From: Sphaeroforma arctica JP610
Lineage: Eukaryota > Opisthokonta > Ichthyosporea > Ichthyophonida
NCBI RefSeq assembly: GCF_001186125.1
Contig: NW_014040527.1
Location: 23,514 to 46,749, forward strand
Reading direction: 5' to 3'
DNA: 23,236 nt
The notes below the pieces were generated by a model, which was not told where the DNA came from, ran no database searches, and saw nothing but the letters and a program-made list of their open reading frames with translations. The position numbers and the translations under genes were made by a program. Of the stretch, positions 1 to 10,244 are shown one piece after another. The first letter of the stretch is position 1, and each line of letters begins with the position of its first letter.

Positions 1-361
1 GGTATGATGTTCTGCTTGTTTGCATATGTTCACTAGTACAGGTACATGCTGATATATACTCACATATGTACATATTGGTGTGTGCTCAATACTAATGTAT
101 ATAGTGCTAGGTTGCTATTATACGGATGCATGGAATGTCTGATTTTTTATATGGTTTTTCATTGTATATCCCTAATATATCTCTGCCTATACATTACCAC
201 AACCGGCACAGCCAGTGACCTTGTAAGCAAGCTCCCAACAATGACTTAGAGTGTAAAAGACTAATACCCAAAATACCACAATTTTGTATATTTTTTTGCT
301 AATGTGCACCCTCACATGTGCACACCGATATAAAAAGCGTCTGAGTTGCTCGTAGTCATTC

Positions 362-629
362 AATGTATATTCCTTATACATGTCTTGTGCATTACTAGTA
401 TACATATTGTATTTTCTTTATTCAATCTTGTAGATTCCCAATACGTATTTTGTATATTCTTAATACATATCTTGTATTTTCTCATTACTTTTTATTTATT
501 TATTCCTAATACATATTTTGTATATTCCTAATAAATATCTTGTATATTTCTAATACATATCCTGTATTTTCCTAATAAATTCCGTGTGAAATCCTGTATA
601 TTCCTAGTATATATCTTGTATTTTCCTAA
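362..629. repeat. AT-rich degenerate tandem repeat
   Basis: About nine to ten diverged copies of a unit near 26-27 bp lie here, built on the core CCTAATACATATCTTGTAT. Copies differ at several positions and in length. The array sits just left of the probable terminal exon at 662-784, so it is probably intronic. It has no coding character: the frames running through it are made of Ile, Leu, Tyr and Phe from TA-rich codons. Confidence 0.7.
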
Positions 630-661
630 CTCAAGTCTGTCTTGACTCGTTCTTGCAACAG

Positions 662-784
662 CCGGGTCAACCAGTCGCCTTCCAACAGCAAACTCCCAGT
701 AGTGTATATCCCCCCGGGTATAGCGGCCAACAGGCTCCCCCTGGCCCATACCAACCTTATCAATACACTCCCAACCACCGCTGA
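662..784 (+). CDS. Probable terminal exon of an upstream gene: Pro/Gln/Gly/Tyr-rich C-terminal tail (partial)
   Basis: I read this as the last coding exon of a gene that begins left of the window. A plausible 3' splice site (TTCTTGCAACAG, AG at 660-661) precedes an open frame of 40 codons ending in TGA at 782-784. The residues are about one quarter Pro, one fifth Gln and one eighth Tyr, with motifs such as PPGYSGQQAPPGPYQPY. This composition is far from the AT-rich surroundings and resembles the low-complexity, prion-like or PGY-type tails of RNA-binding, membrane-trafficking and scaffold proteins. No folded domain is visible, so no function can be given. The upstream exon is not identified. 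A diverged copy of the exon start seems to lie near 196-240 and a copy of its end at 835-868. The main doubt is whether it is expressed, since only this exon supports it. Confidence 0.42.
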   Translation, partial: PGQPVAFQQQTPSSVYPPGYSGQQAPPGPYQPYQYTPNHR

Positions 785-860
785 TAAGTGAGAGATCAAC
801 TGGACCGTTATGATCAGTCATCCCGAGATACCATCAATCCCAACCACCGCCGAGTATTGA

Positions 861-1190
861 GAGGTATCCTATTTTACAAGTACGTATCTAAGTCACTCTG
901 CAATCCAATCCCAAAGAACGTGGAGACGTATTAAACTCTTACCACTACCGTGTATAGTCGTTAGAGCTCTGAGATATTTGGGTTGGGTTCGGGCGTTTAT
1001 CGACGAGTCTAACGATGACTTGGCCAAATTCATAGTATTTGAGGCGAACAAGCACCACCAGATTGGGAGTGCGAACTGTCGCCTTCGCTCTATTGAAGGA
1101 TTGTATTGTTCCATTACTAGGGGCTTGGTTGGGAACACTCTTTATCTCGTTGTTCTAACTATGGCAATAGTCGGGAGAACGCAGCGTTAG
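861..1190 (+). other. Open frame of about 110 codons, coding status unknown
   Basis: The frame between stops at 858 and 1188 is open and includes residues such as RYLGWVRAFIDESNDDLAKF. It has no good upstream ATG, so it could only be an exon or a decayed fragment. The opposite strand is also open for about 80 codons over 893-1138. I recognise no domain on either strand. It may be a relic exon or chance. Confidence 0.15.
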
Positions 1191-1321
1191 TGTGTATCGA
1201 TTTGTTCGCTGGCAAAAGCAGGGAGTATTGTCTTGTTCTATGCAGTCCAATATACACAATATATATTATTCTCATATCCAATATATACCTTTGCCATAGC
1301 GTATGAAGTATCCAACACCTA

Positions 1322-1508
1322 TTAGTTATTTTATGGGATTAGCTGGTTGGTCCAATTGGGTCCACCCCCCAACAGTTATTATATGGGGTAAGCTGGATGG
1401 TCCAATTGAGTCCACCCCCTATGAGTTATTGTAAGGGGTTAGCTGGATGGTCCAATTGAGTCCACCCCACATTAGTTATTATAAGAGGTTAGCTGGATGT
1501 GGCCCTGT
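1322..1508. repeat. 50-bp tandem repeat, about 3.7 copies
   Basis: The motif AGTTATT starts at 1324, 1374, 1424 and 1474, an exact period of 50 bp. Each unit carries AGCTGGATGGTCCAATTGAG followed by TCCACCCC. Copies are about 85-90% alike, so the array is fairly young or being homogenised. No coding frame runs through it. Confidence 0.9.
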
Positions 1509-1559
1509 GGTGGAGGAGAGGGGGCGGTGGGCGGAAAGGATTGGAAATGTAAATCGGGA

Positions 1560-1684
1560 CCAGACCATACTCAAAAACTCATAAGTATCGGTGCTGAAAA
1601 CACGAAGAAGGCTAGAAATTTGGACCATTCCATACCCAAAAACTAGTACGTATTGGGGTTATAAACACGAAGGAAGGTAGATAT
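1560..1684. repeat. Two-copy direct repeat, period about 65 bp
   Basis: Copies beginning near 1564 and 1629 share CCATAC, CAAAAACT, a GTAT-GG segment, AAACACGAAG and AGG-TAGA in the same order. They are about 70-75% identical by eye. This is an old local duplication in intergenic DNA. Confidence 0.6.
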
Positions 1685-1867
1685 AATTCAGGTATCCACC
1701 CCTCTATAGTCTGTCCCTCGTTTTCTTAAACGCAGTACAATCGGGAAGACTTATTTCGCACTGAAAACCTGGGAGACTTCCAGAGGGTCCTGGTCAAACT
1801 TGATACAGCTAGTTAACCTTGCTAGAAATCACTGTGGTGTTCTTAGGTCTCTTGCACTGTTGTATAT

Positions 1868-1877
1868 TTTATTTATT
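1868..1877 (-). terminator. Poly(A) signals of the minus-strand gene
   Basis: Two overlapping AATAAA hexamers on the minus strand (TTTATT on the plus strand at 1868-1873 and 1872-1877) lie about 80 bases past the stop codon of the six-exon gene. Position and sequence fit a cleavage and polyadenylation signal and imply a short 3' UTR. Confidence 0.55.
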
Positions 1878-1955
1878 TCTAATTATTCGCCACGAAGCGC
1901 CTTCGTCTGGCGCATACAAAGAACACCCTCCGCAACCACCAGGATTTTCAGGGCC

Positions 1956-4900
1956 TTAAGCGGACCAAAAAAACTCCATGAAGTCCAGGATCGGTCCCAA
2001 AAATTTGGACAGGACAGCCGCTTCCCCAGTCGAGCCGAAGGCATACCCACACCGGTACATACCACCGTGGAATTGACCGTCATTGAACAGGTCCCATGGG
2101 TGTGCCAGCTTCTTGTCCTTGTGCGCGTTGCACTCCTTGTTGTTCACATCGTTGATCAGCAACGCACACATGACGGCGTTGGACGTCTCCTGTTGCATGA
2201 TCTCAACAGGTCGGAAACGATGGTACCCGTCCATAGCCCATTTGAGCGACTTGGAGTACAGGACAGATGCGGTGGCTGTGGTGGGGGCGACGTTGGATGA
2301 CACACCATGGCCGCGGGTTCTGGATTAAGGATTACAAGGATGTACATAGTGTGGGAATATAAGTTAAGACGCATGATATTTTGTGGTGATATGTGTTCTG
2401 GATCTGAGATACAGAGCGCGTAGGGATAGGTTGCAGTTACATGGTAATGTGCATGAAAGACTGATGCGAGTTCTGGATCAAGGATGTATTATATATAGGG
2501 TTATGTACATTTATTTTGTACTATGTAATTGTATATAATTCTAGTTGAAGATGCATGAAACATGATAATGTTGTCTATTTATAATGTATTATATGTATGA
2601 ATACAAATTAAGTTGAAGACACACATGATAGACTATCGTGCTTGTGAGATGGGTTAAAGTGTGAACTGTGTGGCGCGTGGGGCGTAGGAGTGAAGAATGA
2701 TATAAAGCATTTGCGTGCCATATGCTGGAGTACGGACAATTTACTTCAATGCAAATAATCCTGCAATTCTGATTCGCATATGCTGATCAGTTGTGATGTA
2801 GTTTAAACCAAACGAAAGAATCTGTGCAGAGGTTGTGTGATAGTTCCGAAGTATCGGGGATGCCAAGACACACTCTATACGTGAATTGAATAAGTGCACT
2901 ATAGACATGCAATTTTATCCATCCACTCGGAAAGGCGTCGGCGTACTAGTTATGATATATAAATATATATGGCAAGAGATGCTTGACTGATCAAACGCTA
3001 CTACGACAAGTATTCACCAACACAGTGTTAAACAGTACACTGCTCATTTACATACGCTACTACGATATAGGTAGAACCAACACAACCAATGTACATGAAA
3101 TCATGCAGTGATATACAACATATCTACCAGTTACTTACACCATTAAGGTATAGTATTTACCAATACTACCACTGTATTTGCAATAATGCAGTGTTATACA
3201 ACATACTTCTCCACTACTGCACGCCACACTTGGATCTGTTTGGCGAGGGCGTAGTTGGGTCCCTGCGTCAGAGACAGCGAGTCGATGATGTTCACGGGCT
3301 CGCCATGCACGTCCGTGTATACCTTCAGAGCGGTCTGTACAGTAAAGATAAGAGGTAGGTATAAGACGGTATGCAATGCAATGGCACTATCAGGTATGAA
3401 AGATTGACTTACATATCCAATGGAGGTTGGGTTGGTTCATTGGCTTGTTGGTGAGTACTTGCTGATGGAAATAGAGATAAATTCAGACGAATAACCCAAA
3501 CGATGATACCATCCTAGACACGCACTCGCCCTGTACTTATACTTACGCACACGCCCGTACTGATATACAAACTGGCATTCTCCTACATAATATAGTGTTG
3601 TAAACTCACCGCACACACTCCGCCTACGCTAGCTATTATATATATAGTTGTGAGAGCAAGGTACACACAGTACAGGTATAAATCCTAGCATGTATCTAAT
3701 AGTGATAGCAACACTCATATAAATAGAACAATATAAAACATATAAAAAAGAGTACTTTCAATATGCTTATTTAAATACCATTGAAGCACAATAGACAGAC
3801 AATACAAGCAATATATACATACAATTGAAACAGCATATACATACAAAAAATGCTATACAATCAAATGGATATTTACATAAATATGTTTTAACGAATATAT
3901 ACATACAAATATAGCATTATATACATACAATAAGAGCAATAAATACATACAATCAAAGTCAGATATACGTGCAACTAAAGCAACTATACACGCAAATAAA
4001 GCAGTATACACTTACCGAAGGCTGGCACAGCTTTCCGCCCGAGACGAAGTTCAAGAAGTGGAAGAAGTTGTTATACGCACCTCCGGCACTGTACTGCACG
4101 CGTGAAGCCTGGGCCGTCTCCTCCTGGCAACCGTAGATGTGTGTAGGAGTCATCAGATACGCCGCAGAAGCCTCGGGTCGCTTCTCACACACACCGGCAA
4201 TGATAGCGTCCATAGCCAGCGACACGCGCACGTGCAGCTCTCCGTCTAGATATGCGTACGCGCCGATGATAAAGGCCTTGCTCGGGTGGACGTTGATCAG
4301 CCAGTTCTTGATCTCCGGCGTTTCGGAGAACAGGTTGCAGCCAGCGTTGGCGAAGAGTTCGGTATCGCTGGTGCACTATGTACAAGTGTGCGGAATGCGT
4401 CTTAAAGTTAGTGAATGATACGTGAATGAAATGCGTCTGAACGTTAGTGAATGATACGTGAATGAAATGCGTCGTATCGTTAGTGAATGATACGTGAATG
4501 AAATGCGTCTGAACGTTAGTGAATGAAATGCGTCGTAACGTTAGTGAATGATACGTGAATGAAATGCGTGGATGATCTTTTATATTGTATTCGCGGAGTT
4601 GTTGTCACTCGATAGAAGTCGTTGCCTTGTGCACATCGGGTGGAGCAATGGGGGGGGGGGGGGGTTGTAGTATTGACGCGGACAAACACGAGACACTTTA
4701 GACAATGAGGTGTGCGCAACTACACTCCTTGTTCATCCCCATCCCTGTAACAAACCAGAGAATAGTTTATCCCTATCACTGTAATAACCACAGATTCGTT
4801 TATCCCTATCCCTGTAAAAACCAGAGACTAGTTTATTTCTATCCCAGTAATAAAGCAGAGATTAGTTTACCTCTATCACTGTAAAAACCAGAGATTAGTT

Positions 4901-7559
4901 GTAAAAAAGAGATTAGTTCATCCCTATCCCTGTAATGACCACAGATTCGTTTATCCTTATCCCTGTATAAACCAGAGACTAGTTTATCCCTATCCCTGTA
5001 AAAACCAGAGATTAGTTCATCCCTATCCCTGTAATGACCACATATTAGTTTATCCCTATCTCAGTAACAACCACAGGTTATCCTCCATGTCAGAGAACAA
5101 ATGTTCCTGTGTCCTAACCTACCCAGTCGATACCCCCATTCTCACTATTCGCCATGATGACCACTAGCTTGTGAAGGTGCGATAAGAGCACACACAGAGG
5201 GCTAGGTTATAAGCGCGAATAATTGCATGCATTTAAAACTCACGTCGGAAGATCTCTTTACTAAAAGGCATATGCGTTAAGTATGAGTGCATGAATATGA
5301 ATATCCTCTATGCGTACAATACCCGTTCCTGCACGTATTGTTATAGTTGTTTGTACGTACCTGAGCCTGGGCTTTCTTAAGCGGGAATGTTATGGTTGCG
5401 TTGCTCTTTCTCACAGTGGTGATCAGGCGCTCCCAAATACCCGGCCTGTCCAGATCCAGGGCAATAATATTGGCACCCAGTTTGGTCAGCGCGATGAACG
5501 GCCCCATTGCACTGCCTGCACCTAGCAGTACAAAATACTTGTCGCTGAGGTCAAGCCACGTCTTCGTGGTTGCGGCAGCCTTGATGTACTCTCCACAATC
5601 TAAACAGATAGAGGAGCAAGTAGATAGCAACATAAAAGTTGTATGAGCACTGGCGTAGTCAGATATATATAGATATACATACATACATACATACATGCAT
5701 ACATACTTTGTAGTGGTATTTGAGACTCAAAGGGCATAAGGACGTGTATATATATGTTCTCATCATCCACTCATCTCAGTCCGACACAGGACTATCAAGT
5801 GAACTCTTTCTCGTAGTTCTATACAATAGAACAACTGCTTATCAATTGTATACATACATGTACACATGCAGAGATACTAAGGCACTCACTCACTCACTCA
5901 CTCATATATATATACATATATATGTATATATACATATATATGTATATATACATATAGATACATCTATATATGTGTGTGTGTGTGCGTGTGTGATATATAT
6001 ACATCTATATCTACGTGTATATGCATATGTATATGTGTCTATTTATTTTTAAATGCTGAAGAACACTCACATATATATATATACAGACATGAAAACCAAA
6101 GGCATATGGGCCAAACACCATTTCTATTTCACCTGAAAGATGTCAACAAGAACACCTATTTACAGGTAGATACAGATATTTCTTCTAGTTGAACGACTTT
6201 CATTTCCCACACACGATATATACAGTTATGTATGTTTACGTCCGTGTGCGCATACCCTCTTCACACACACATGTTCTTGACACACACATGCTCATGCACG
6301 TATACATGTCTATATACGAAAGTCTATATTCTCATATATATGACAGTACGGGACAGGACCATATATATAACATATATATATATATATATTATGCCTCAAT
6401 TGAGTTGTAGCACCCATACCTGGTTCAATGACGCCCTCTAGAACCCACTTATCCACCTGATCGCACAGAGACCGCCCCTTCAACATGCGACCCTTATATG
6501 GGATCTCAAACTCAGTCACTTTCTCACCCCCCTTTTCACCTTTGATGTATCCTGTCTCGAACGAATCCTTGATCGAAGACATGGCCTCGGAGATGCTCAT
6601 GATCTTGTCCCCACGTTTAAACTCGAAGTGGTCATGGACAAAGTCTAGTCCCGCCTGTGCCCCTTTTACGGCGTGTTCCGGGCTCTTTAGGGACAGTTCT
6701 ACGAATTGCATAACATGCTTGGCATAGCCATATCTCCAGCCCTTTTCAGCTGTACAATTGGCTCCATCCCGGATTTCCATTGCGCCGATAGCTGCGGCAT
6801 ATGCCTCTCGACCTAATGTATTATTAGTGTGCGGTTGTTATATTTGTCAGTGAGCCTCTCGGCCGCTTTTAGTTCAGGTAGTAAATTTCAGTTCGTGAGT
6901 ATGCCTAAGAGAAAATTCATAGGTGCATGGATTCCACGAGCTAACATCGCTGATCAAGTTACTTTCGAATCTCTCACAAACAGCATGGTGCAGCAGTCTT
7001 GGATTAATATATTTGAGCGGATTGTGGGGTGGTAATTCGATTAGCCTGCGCATTGTGAGTCATGTAACATAGGCAGCGTCAGCTATGGTCCCAATATTTG
7101 ATAGTTCGGTACGCCGAGTGCACTGCAAGCACTTGTTTTGAGGTCTACTGGTAATATTCGTATCGAGCCGTACTGTACAGAGATCTAGCGGGAGTTTCGT
7201 ATATAACACTACCTTCACTCACCAACCAAACAATTTAACATTTCATAAAACAATGTTATATTGCGAGATGTTAAATTTGTATTAACCCCTGTGAATAGTT
7301 CACAGCGGACACTTCATGACACATAACAGTGCCAACATAACCAAGACAGAACACTAACAATGATTAAGAACACCCGCAGTAATAATCAAGGACACTAAGA
7401 GGAATGACTAAGGACACCCAAAGAAATGACTATTGACAATCAACGAGTAACAGAAACAAGCGTCTTACCTGCATCCTGGGTAGATCGACCACCCTTCCTA
7501 TCCTTGGGGAACAGCACACCCTGAGGGTCAGGTTTATGGGCGCGAGCTTCCTTTGCCAT
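1956..7559 (-). CDS. Six-exon gene for a 524-residue protein with a Rossmann-like motif, function unknown
   Basis: Coding exons on the minus strand are 7559-7469, 6812-6420, 5599-5361, 4375-4016, 3334-3207 and 2319-1956. They total 1,575 bases in one continuous frame, and every intron is GT-AG (donors GTAAGA, GTATGG, GTACGT, GTAAGT, GTATGT). The start ATG at 7559 opens MAKEARAHKPDPQG. Residues 184-194 (FVLLGAGSAMG) followed by IIALDLDRP at 206-214 look like the strand-glycine loop-helix-strand start of a Rossmann fold, with D210 or D212 where a ribose-binding acid would lie. Other striking segments are KGRSLCDQV and WVLEGVIEPDCGEYIK before the motif, and in the last exon HGVSSNVAPTT, ETSNAVMCALLIND and AHPWDLFNDGQFHGGMY. 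No signal peptide is evident; the last 20 residues are hydrophobic. It could be an NAD(P)-dependent enzyme, but I see no catalytic signature and cannot name the family. Introns of 656-985 bases carry several repeats. Exon structure is well supported, function is not. Confidence 0.85.
2317..2545. repeat. Three tandem copies of a 3' splice-site segment, about 75-78 bp each, in intron 5
   Basis: The plus-strand string GTTCTGGAT occurs at 2317, 2395 and 2470. On the minus strand this reads ATCCAG followed by AAC, which is exactly the acceptor of exon 6 at 2320/2319. The first and third units also share AGTTRAAGAYGCATGA further on. The second and third copies are therefore decoy or ancestral acceptors lying inside intron 5. 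Confidence 0.65.
3103..3206. repeat. Duplicated segment next to the exon 5 donor (intron 5)
   Basis: ATGCAGTGATATACAACATA near 3104 is repeated as ATGCAGTGTTATACAACATA near 3187. The second copy includes the functional minus-strand donor GTATGT at 3206-3201. The first copy reads ATATGT in the corresponding place and so lacks a consensus GT donor. A further pair sharing CGCTACTACGA lies at about 2996-3075. Confidence 0.55.
3795..4010. repeat. Diverged ATATACATACAA-type repeat beside the exon 4 donor (intron 4)
   Basis: The string ATATACATACAA or a close variant recurs every 15-30 bases from about 3795 to the exon 4 donor at 4015. The copies nearest the exon read ATACACGCAA and GTATACACTT. Spacing is irregular, so this is cryptic simple sequence rather than a clean minisatellite. 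It occupies the first third of intron 4. Confidence 0.5.
4390..4576. repeat. 36-bp tandem repeat at the 3' end of intron 3
   Basis: Units starting GAAATGCGT lie at 4428, 4464, 4500, 4525 and 4561, with a diverged copy at about 4392. The period is 36 bp, except one unit shortened to 25 bp. Read on the transcribed minus strand, each unit contains CACTAAC, which matches a branch-point consensus, and most carry TTCAGACGC or a variant a few bases later. The array begins about 15 bases upstream of the exon 4 acceptor. Confidence 0.9.
4650..4664 (+). repeat. Run of 15 G
   Basis: An uninterrupted G run (C run in the transcribed strand) lies inside intron 3, between the 36-bp and 33-bp repeat arrays. 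Its length is likely polymorphic and could be mis-sequenced. Confidence 0.85.
4735..5090. repeat. 33-bp minisatellite in intron 3
   Basis: About ten copies of a unit of about 33 bp, containing TTTATCCCTATCCCTGTAA and then AACCAGAGATTAG. Some copies share ATGACCACAGATTCG instead, and one block is shortened to about 20 bp near 4900. Runs of similar variant order at about 4770-4880 and 4925-5035 suggest duplication of several units at once. Together with the 36-bp array it accounts for more than half of intron 3. Confidence 0.85.
5660..6080. repeat. Microsatellite cluster in intron 2 (CATA, CACT, TATA, TG tracts)
   Basis: The stretch holds (CATA)n at about 5676-5705, (CACT)n at about 5884-5903, long TATA/CATATA tracts from 5904 to 5970, a short TG tract at about 5970-5992 and another TA tract at about 6070. 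A further TA run lies at 6361-6390. All are in the 820-base intron 2. Open frames across it, rich in Tyr and Ile, are artefacts of the repeats. Confidence 0.8.
7362..7437. repeat. 22-bp tandem repeat, about 3 copies, in intron 1
   Basis: Units of the form GACTAAGGACACCCAAAGAA with small changes run from 7362 to 7437. They end about 30 bases inside the exon 1 donor at 7468. The rest of intron 1 (6813-7361) shows nothing I can identify. Confidence 0.6.
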
Positions 7560-8692
7560 TGTGTTCAAACGTATGTATACTACTATTTCTGTGCAGCTGC
7601 TTCTTGGAATATATGGTGTACCCTCCTCTCGTGTTGGTATATATGACTAACGTGTTTATTTAAATACGACTTTCGTGTGTTGATGTACGACTCCCGTGTG
7701 TGTTTATAGCTTATATACCACAGTCCACAGTCTTCTTTTTTTTTATAGTAGAACGCCATGTATCTTTTACGTAAGTGATACTAAAATGTTGGAGATTTGG
7801 AGAGATGGAGTGCTCCTGCTGATCTTGATTTTCGTTCGTGTCAAAAAGTGACACGCCCATTTTCAAAAATATTTTCTTTTTCTTATAGAAAAAGTATATA
7901 TTTTGTAAAAAATCAAGTTGGGTTCCACATCCTTCGTGGTGATAGGTGCTTTCACAGCATTTTTTTATTATGTTTCTTCCAAATATAGCAGATAGCTCCG
8001 AAGACAGATGTATGCCGGACTGTCGTTTGTCGGACATCACAATGTGCAAAAATACACTGGGACCTGGGTGGCTTATTGGCTAGGTCTGATTAATCATTGT
8101 GGTTAGTGTCAATTTAGTAGTTATGTATGTACACACTGGGGGTCTGGGTTCCGCCGTTCTCTAAAATATTTTTCTCTGAAGAAGTGCGGCGGAATCTTGA
8201 TTAGATTTACAATGTACATTTTTTATACTGTATTTGATTTGTTTCATAGAGGCTATCCCGCCTATGCGCGAGTGGAGAATGACAATAGGTCCCACGCTCA
8301 CGGACTCACGGTTTACACTTTACCGGTTCGTAAATATTTTGATGTCTCGTATAGTCTTATGCACGTGCTGATATATTAATTGTGCTGTCACAAACTATCG
8401 GGCAATAGGTGCACCTTCGTCTTCCCTTGTAGGTATCTTCTAGTAGAAATATGTGGCTCCACATACTGCGCCTCATGTATGCATAACCACCAGAAAACCA
8501 GCTCGAAGAACAGCCCTAACACTTTACATCTCAGGTTGACGTTCAAAGAGTTCATTTTGGAAATATTTTTTTCTTCAAAACTCGATTACAGCGACTACAG
8601 GTGCAACTTATTTAAAGACACACTGACCGTGTGATGAACTAGCAATAAGTCTTCCTGCTCTATTTGCGATATATATATATATATATATATAA

Positions 8693-8738
<46 letters not shown>

Positions 8739-10100
8739 ATAATATATATATAATATATATATATATAATATATATACATATGTATATGTATGTATATATA
8801 ATATATATACATATTTGCCGGTCCTGATACATACAAGTATAGATGACTACTTTAGAACTCACAGGATACACGTATTTGTGGGTATTTACGTTAAAAAACC
8901 ATTCGACAAGCACTGAGCGCCGTTCGGGTGTATTGTGTATACGGGCTCGTGCCACAAATGTGGCGATTTCAATACGTATCACATAATATACGATTAGTTG
9001 GACTGCAATAGCCCGCTTGGTTGTATCAGCGTTGACATGGCACCTGAAACTTAAAGCAGTGGTTCATATCTGTGAACGGTAAATACCGCAAACGTATGAC
9101 AAACACAATGATGGCAAATGCCTTTTTTTTTGGATTGTAGTGCAGAAACAAAGCAAAAATGTATAAATACATAACTATGTGCACATGGCCAAGTGCACAC
9201 AACAAAATAAAGTATACAGGTCGCCAGAGCAAGACATTTTCATTTGGTGTTCTAGAGAGAGACTTCACTGGGTTCAGATCACTATATCGTATACATATTA
9301 AGTTGCTCCGAACAACAACGTGCACCGTCATCACTGGACGGTGTGGGTCTGTGACTTCTTGTGTGAACAGATAGAGTACACATGTCGTTTGTTTTGTCGT
9401 ATTAAAATATAAATAAAATAAATGGCTTGGCACTCTTCTTGTCATCTTGTGGCGGACACATCACCTGGGGACTGTGGGCCTGTGGTTGTGAACTTCTGCT
9501 GAGAACTCTTTAGTGACTGAAGACTGAGAAGAGTGAAGGGACTGTAGTCTGTACAATCTCAAATCTGGCTTCTCACTTCTGAAGTTCTGAGCCCCTGGGG
9601 GCCCGGGGGTACATATAATCTATATATATATATATTTAAAATCGATAAAAATGTCAAACATCTCGCTCCCAGCATCATGTCGGATAACTGTGGCAGAGTA
9701 CTACAAGCCCATTAGCCAAAGGGCCAAGGGTCCTGTTTACCACGATCGAACTATCCACCAATGAAACCCTTATATGAGTGAGTCATATTGGTCTGCAAAG
9801 TTTGGGGAATAAAGTTAGTGTCCTAAAAGTTTAACAGGTTCTGTCGCTTATTCTGTATTTTTTTTTAAAGTTGTAATTCGTTGGAATCGGTAGGAAATAT
9901 TGCCTACCATAGTAAAAACAGCTAATTTTAGTGCAATTTAGCATAGATTTTACGACCTGATGCCAATTTAAATCACCGTATCAAATTGTGAAACCCGATT
10001 ACGAGGTAATTAAATACTAATATGATATTTTGGAGTTGATATTGTCGCCATTTTTTCTTCTTTTTTAGGGAGGGGGCCAGGGGGGCTATGATTTTTTACA
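7560..10100. other. Divergent intergenic region between the minus-strand gene and alpha-actinin
   Basis: About 2.5 kb without a supportable gene. It must hold the promoters of both flanking genes, but I see no unambiguous TATA box or initiator. Near the minus-strand gene there is a short TACGACTYYCGTGTGT duplication (about 7665-7703). Short open frames at 7711-8049 (-), 8197-8634 (+) and 9026-9445 (-) have no recognisable domain. A TA/TG microsatellite lies at 8669-8815. A CTG/GAG-rich cryptic simple sequence is at 9480-9605, ending in a C/G-only block near 9592-9608. A near-palindrome GGTAGG-N8-CCTACC sits at 9889-9908. Confidence 0.6.
8669..8815. repeat. (TA)n-(TG)n-(TA)n microsatellite
   Basis: A TA run, then a TG run of about ten repeats at about 8693-8713, then longer TA/ATAATATA tracts to about 8815. 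Alternating purine-pyrimidine sequence of this length can adopt Z-DNA or cruciform forms. The Ile/Tyr/His-rich minus-strand frame across it is an artefact. Confidence 0.85.
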
Positions 10101-10244
10101 ATAACACAACGAGCATAACAAACTGTTTATCGAAGTGGCGAATGTATTAGGCCAATTACAAGTAACGCCTTGAGAAGCTCCAAGTTTCCATACACAACCA
10201 GGCCTCCTCACATAGACATTCTTCAGATCCGCACACTACACACG

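Larger units (their letters stand above)
785..1955. other. Intergenic region between the left-edge gene and the convergent minus-strand gene
   Basis: No confident gene is present. The stretch contains a second copy of the left exon's end (835-868), an open plus-strand frame at 861-1190, a 50-bp tandem repeat (1322-1508) and a two-copy repeat of about 65 bp (1560-1684). It ends with the 3' flank of the minus-strand gene. An open frame at 1800-2300 on the plus strand is the antisense shadow of exon 6 of that gene. Confidence 0.6.

Noticed and set aside
1800-2300. 166-codon plus-strand open frame
   Set aside because: It overlaps exon 6 of the minus-strand gene in antisense. The minus-strand reading has proper splice signals and joins the other exons in frame.
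4735-5090. Regular repeats considered as a CRISPR array
   Set aside because: Repeat and spacer do not alternate: the whole unit repeats. The DNA is eukaryotic and the array is inside an intron.
8060-8160. A-box-like TGGCTTATTGG and B-box-like GGGTTCCGCC
   Set aside because: They are about 80 bases apart and the B box is poor. No tRNA fold or SINE tail was found.
8380-8634. 84-codon open frame with several Cys and His (CGSTYCASCMHNHQK)
   Set aside because: It was considered as a zinc-finger fragment, but spacing fits no finger that I know and there is no flanking exon or homologous context.
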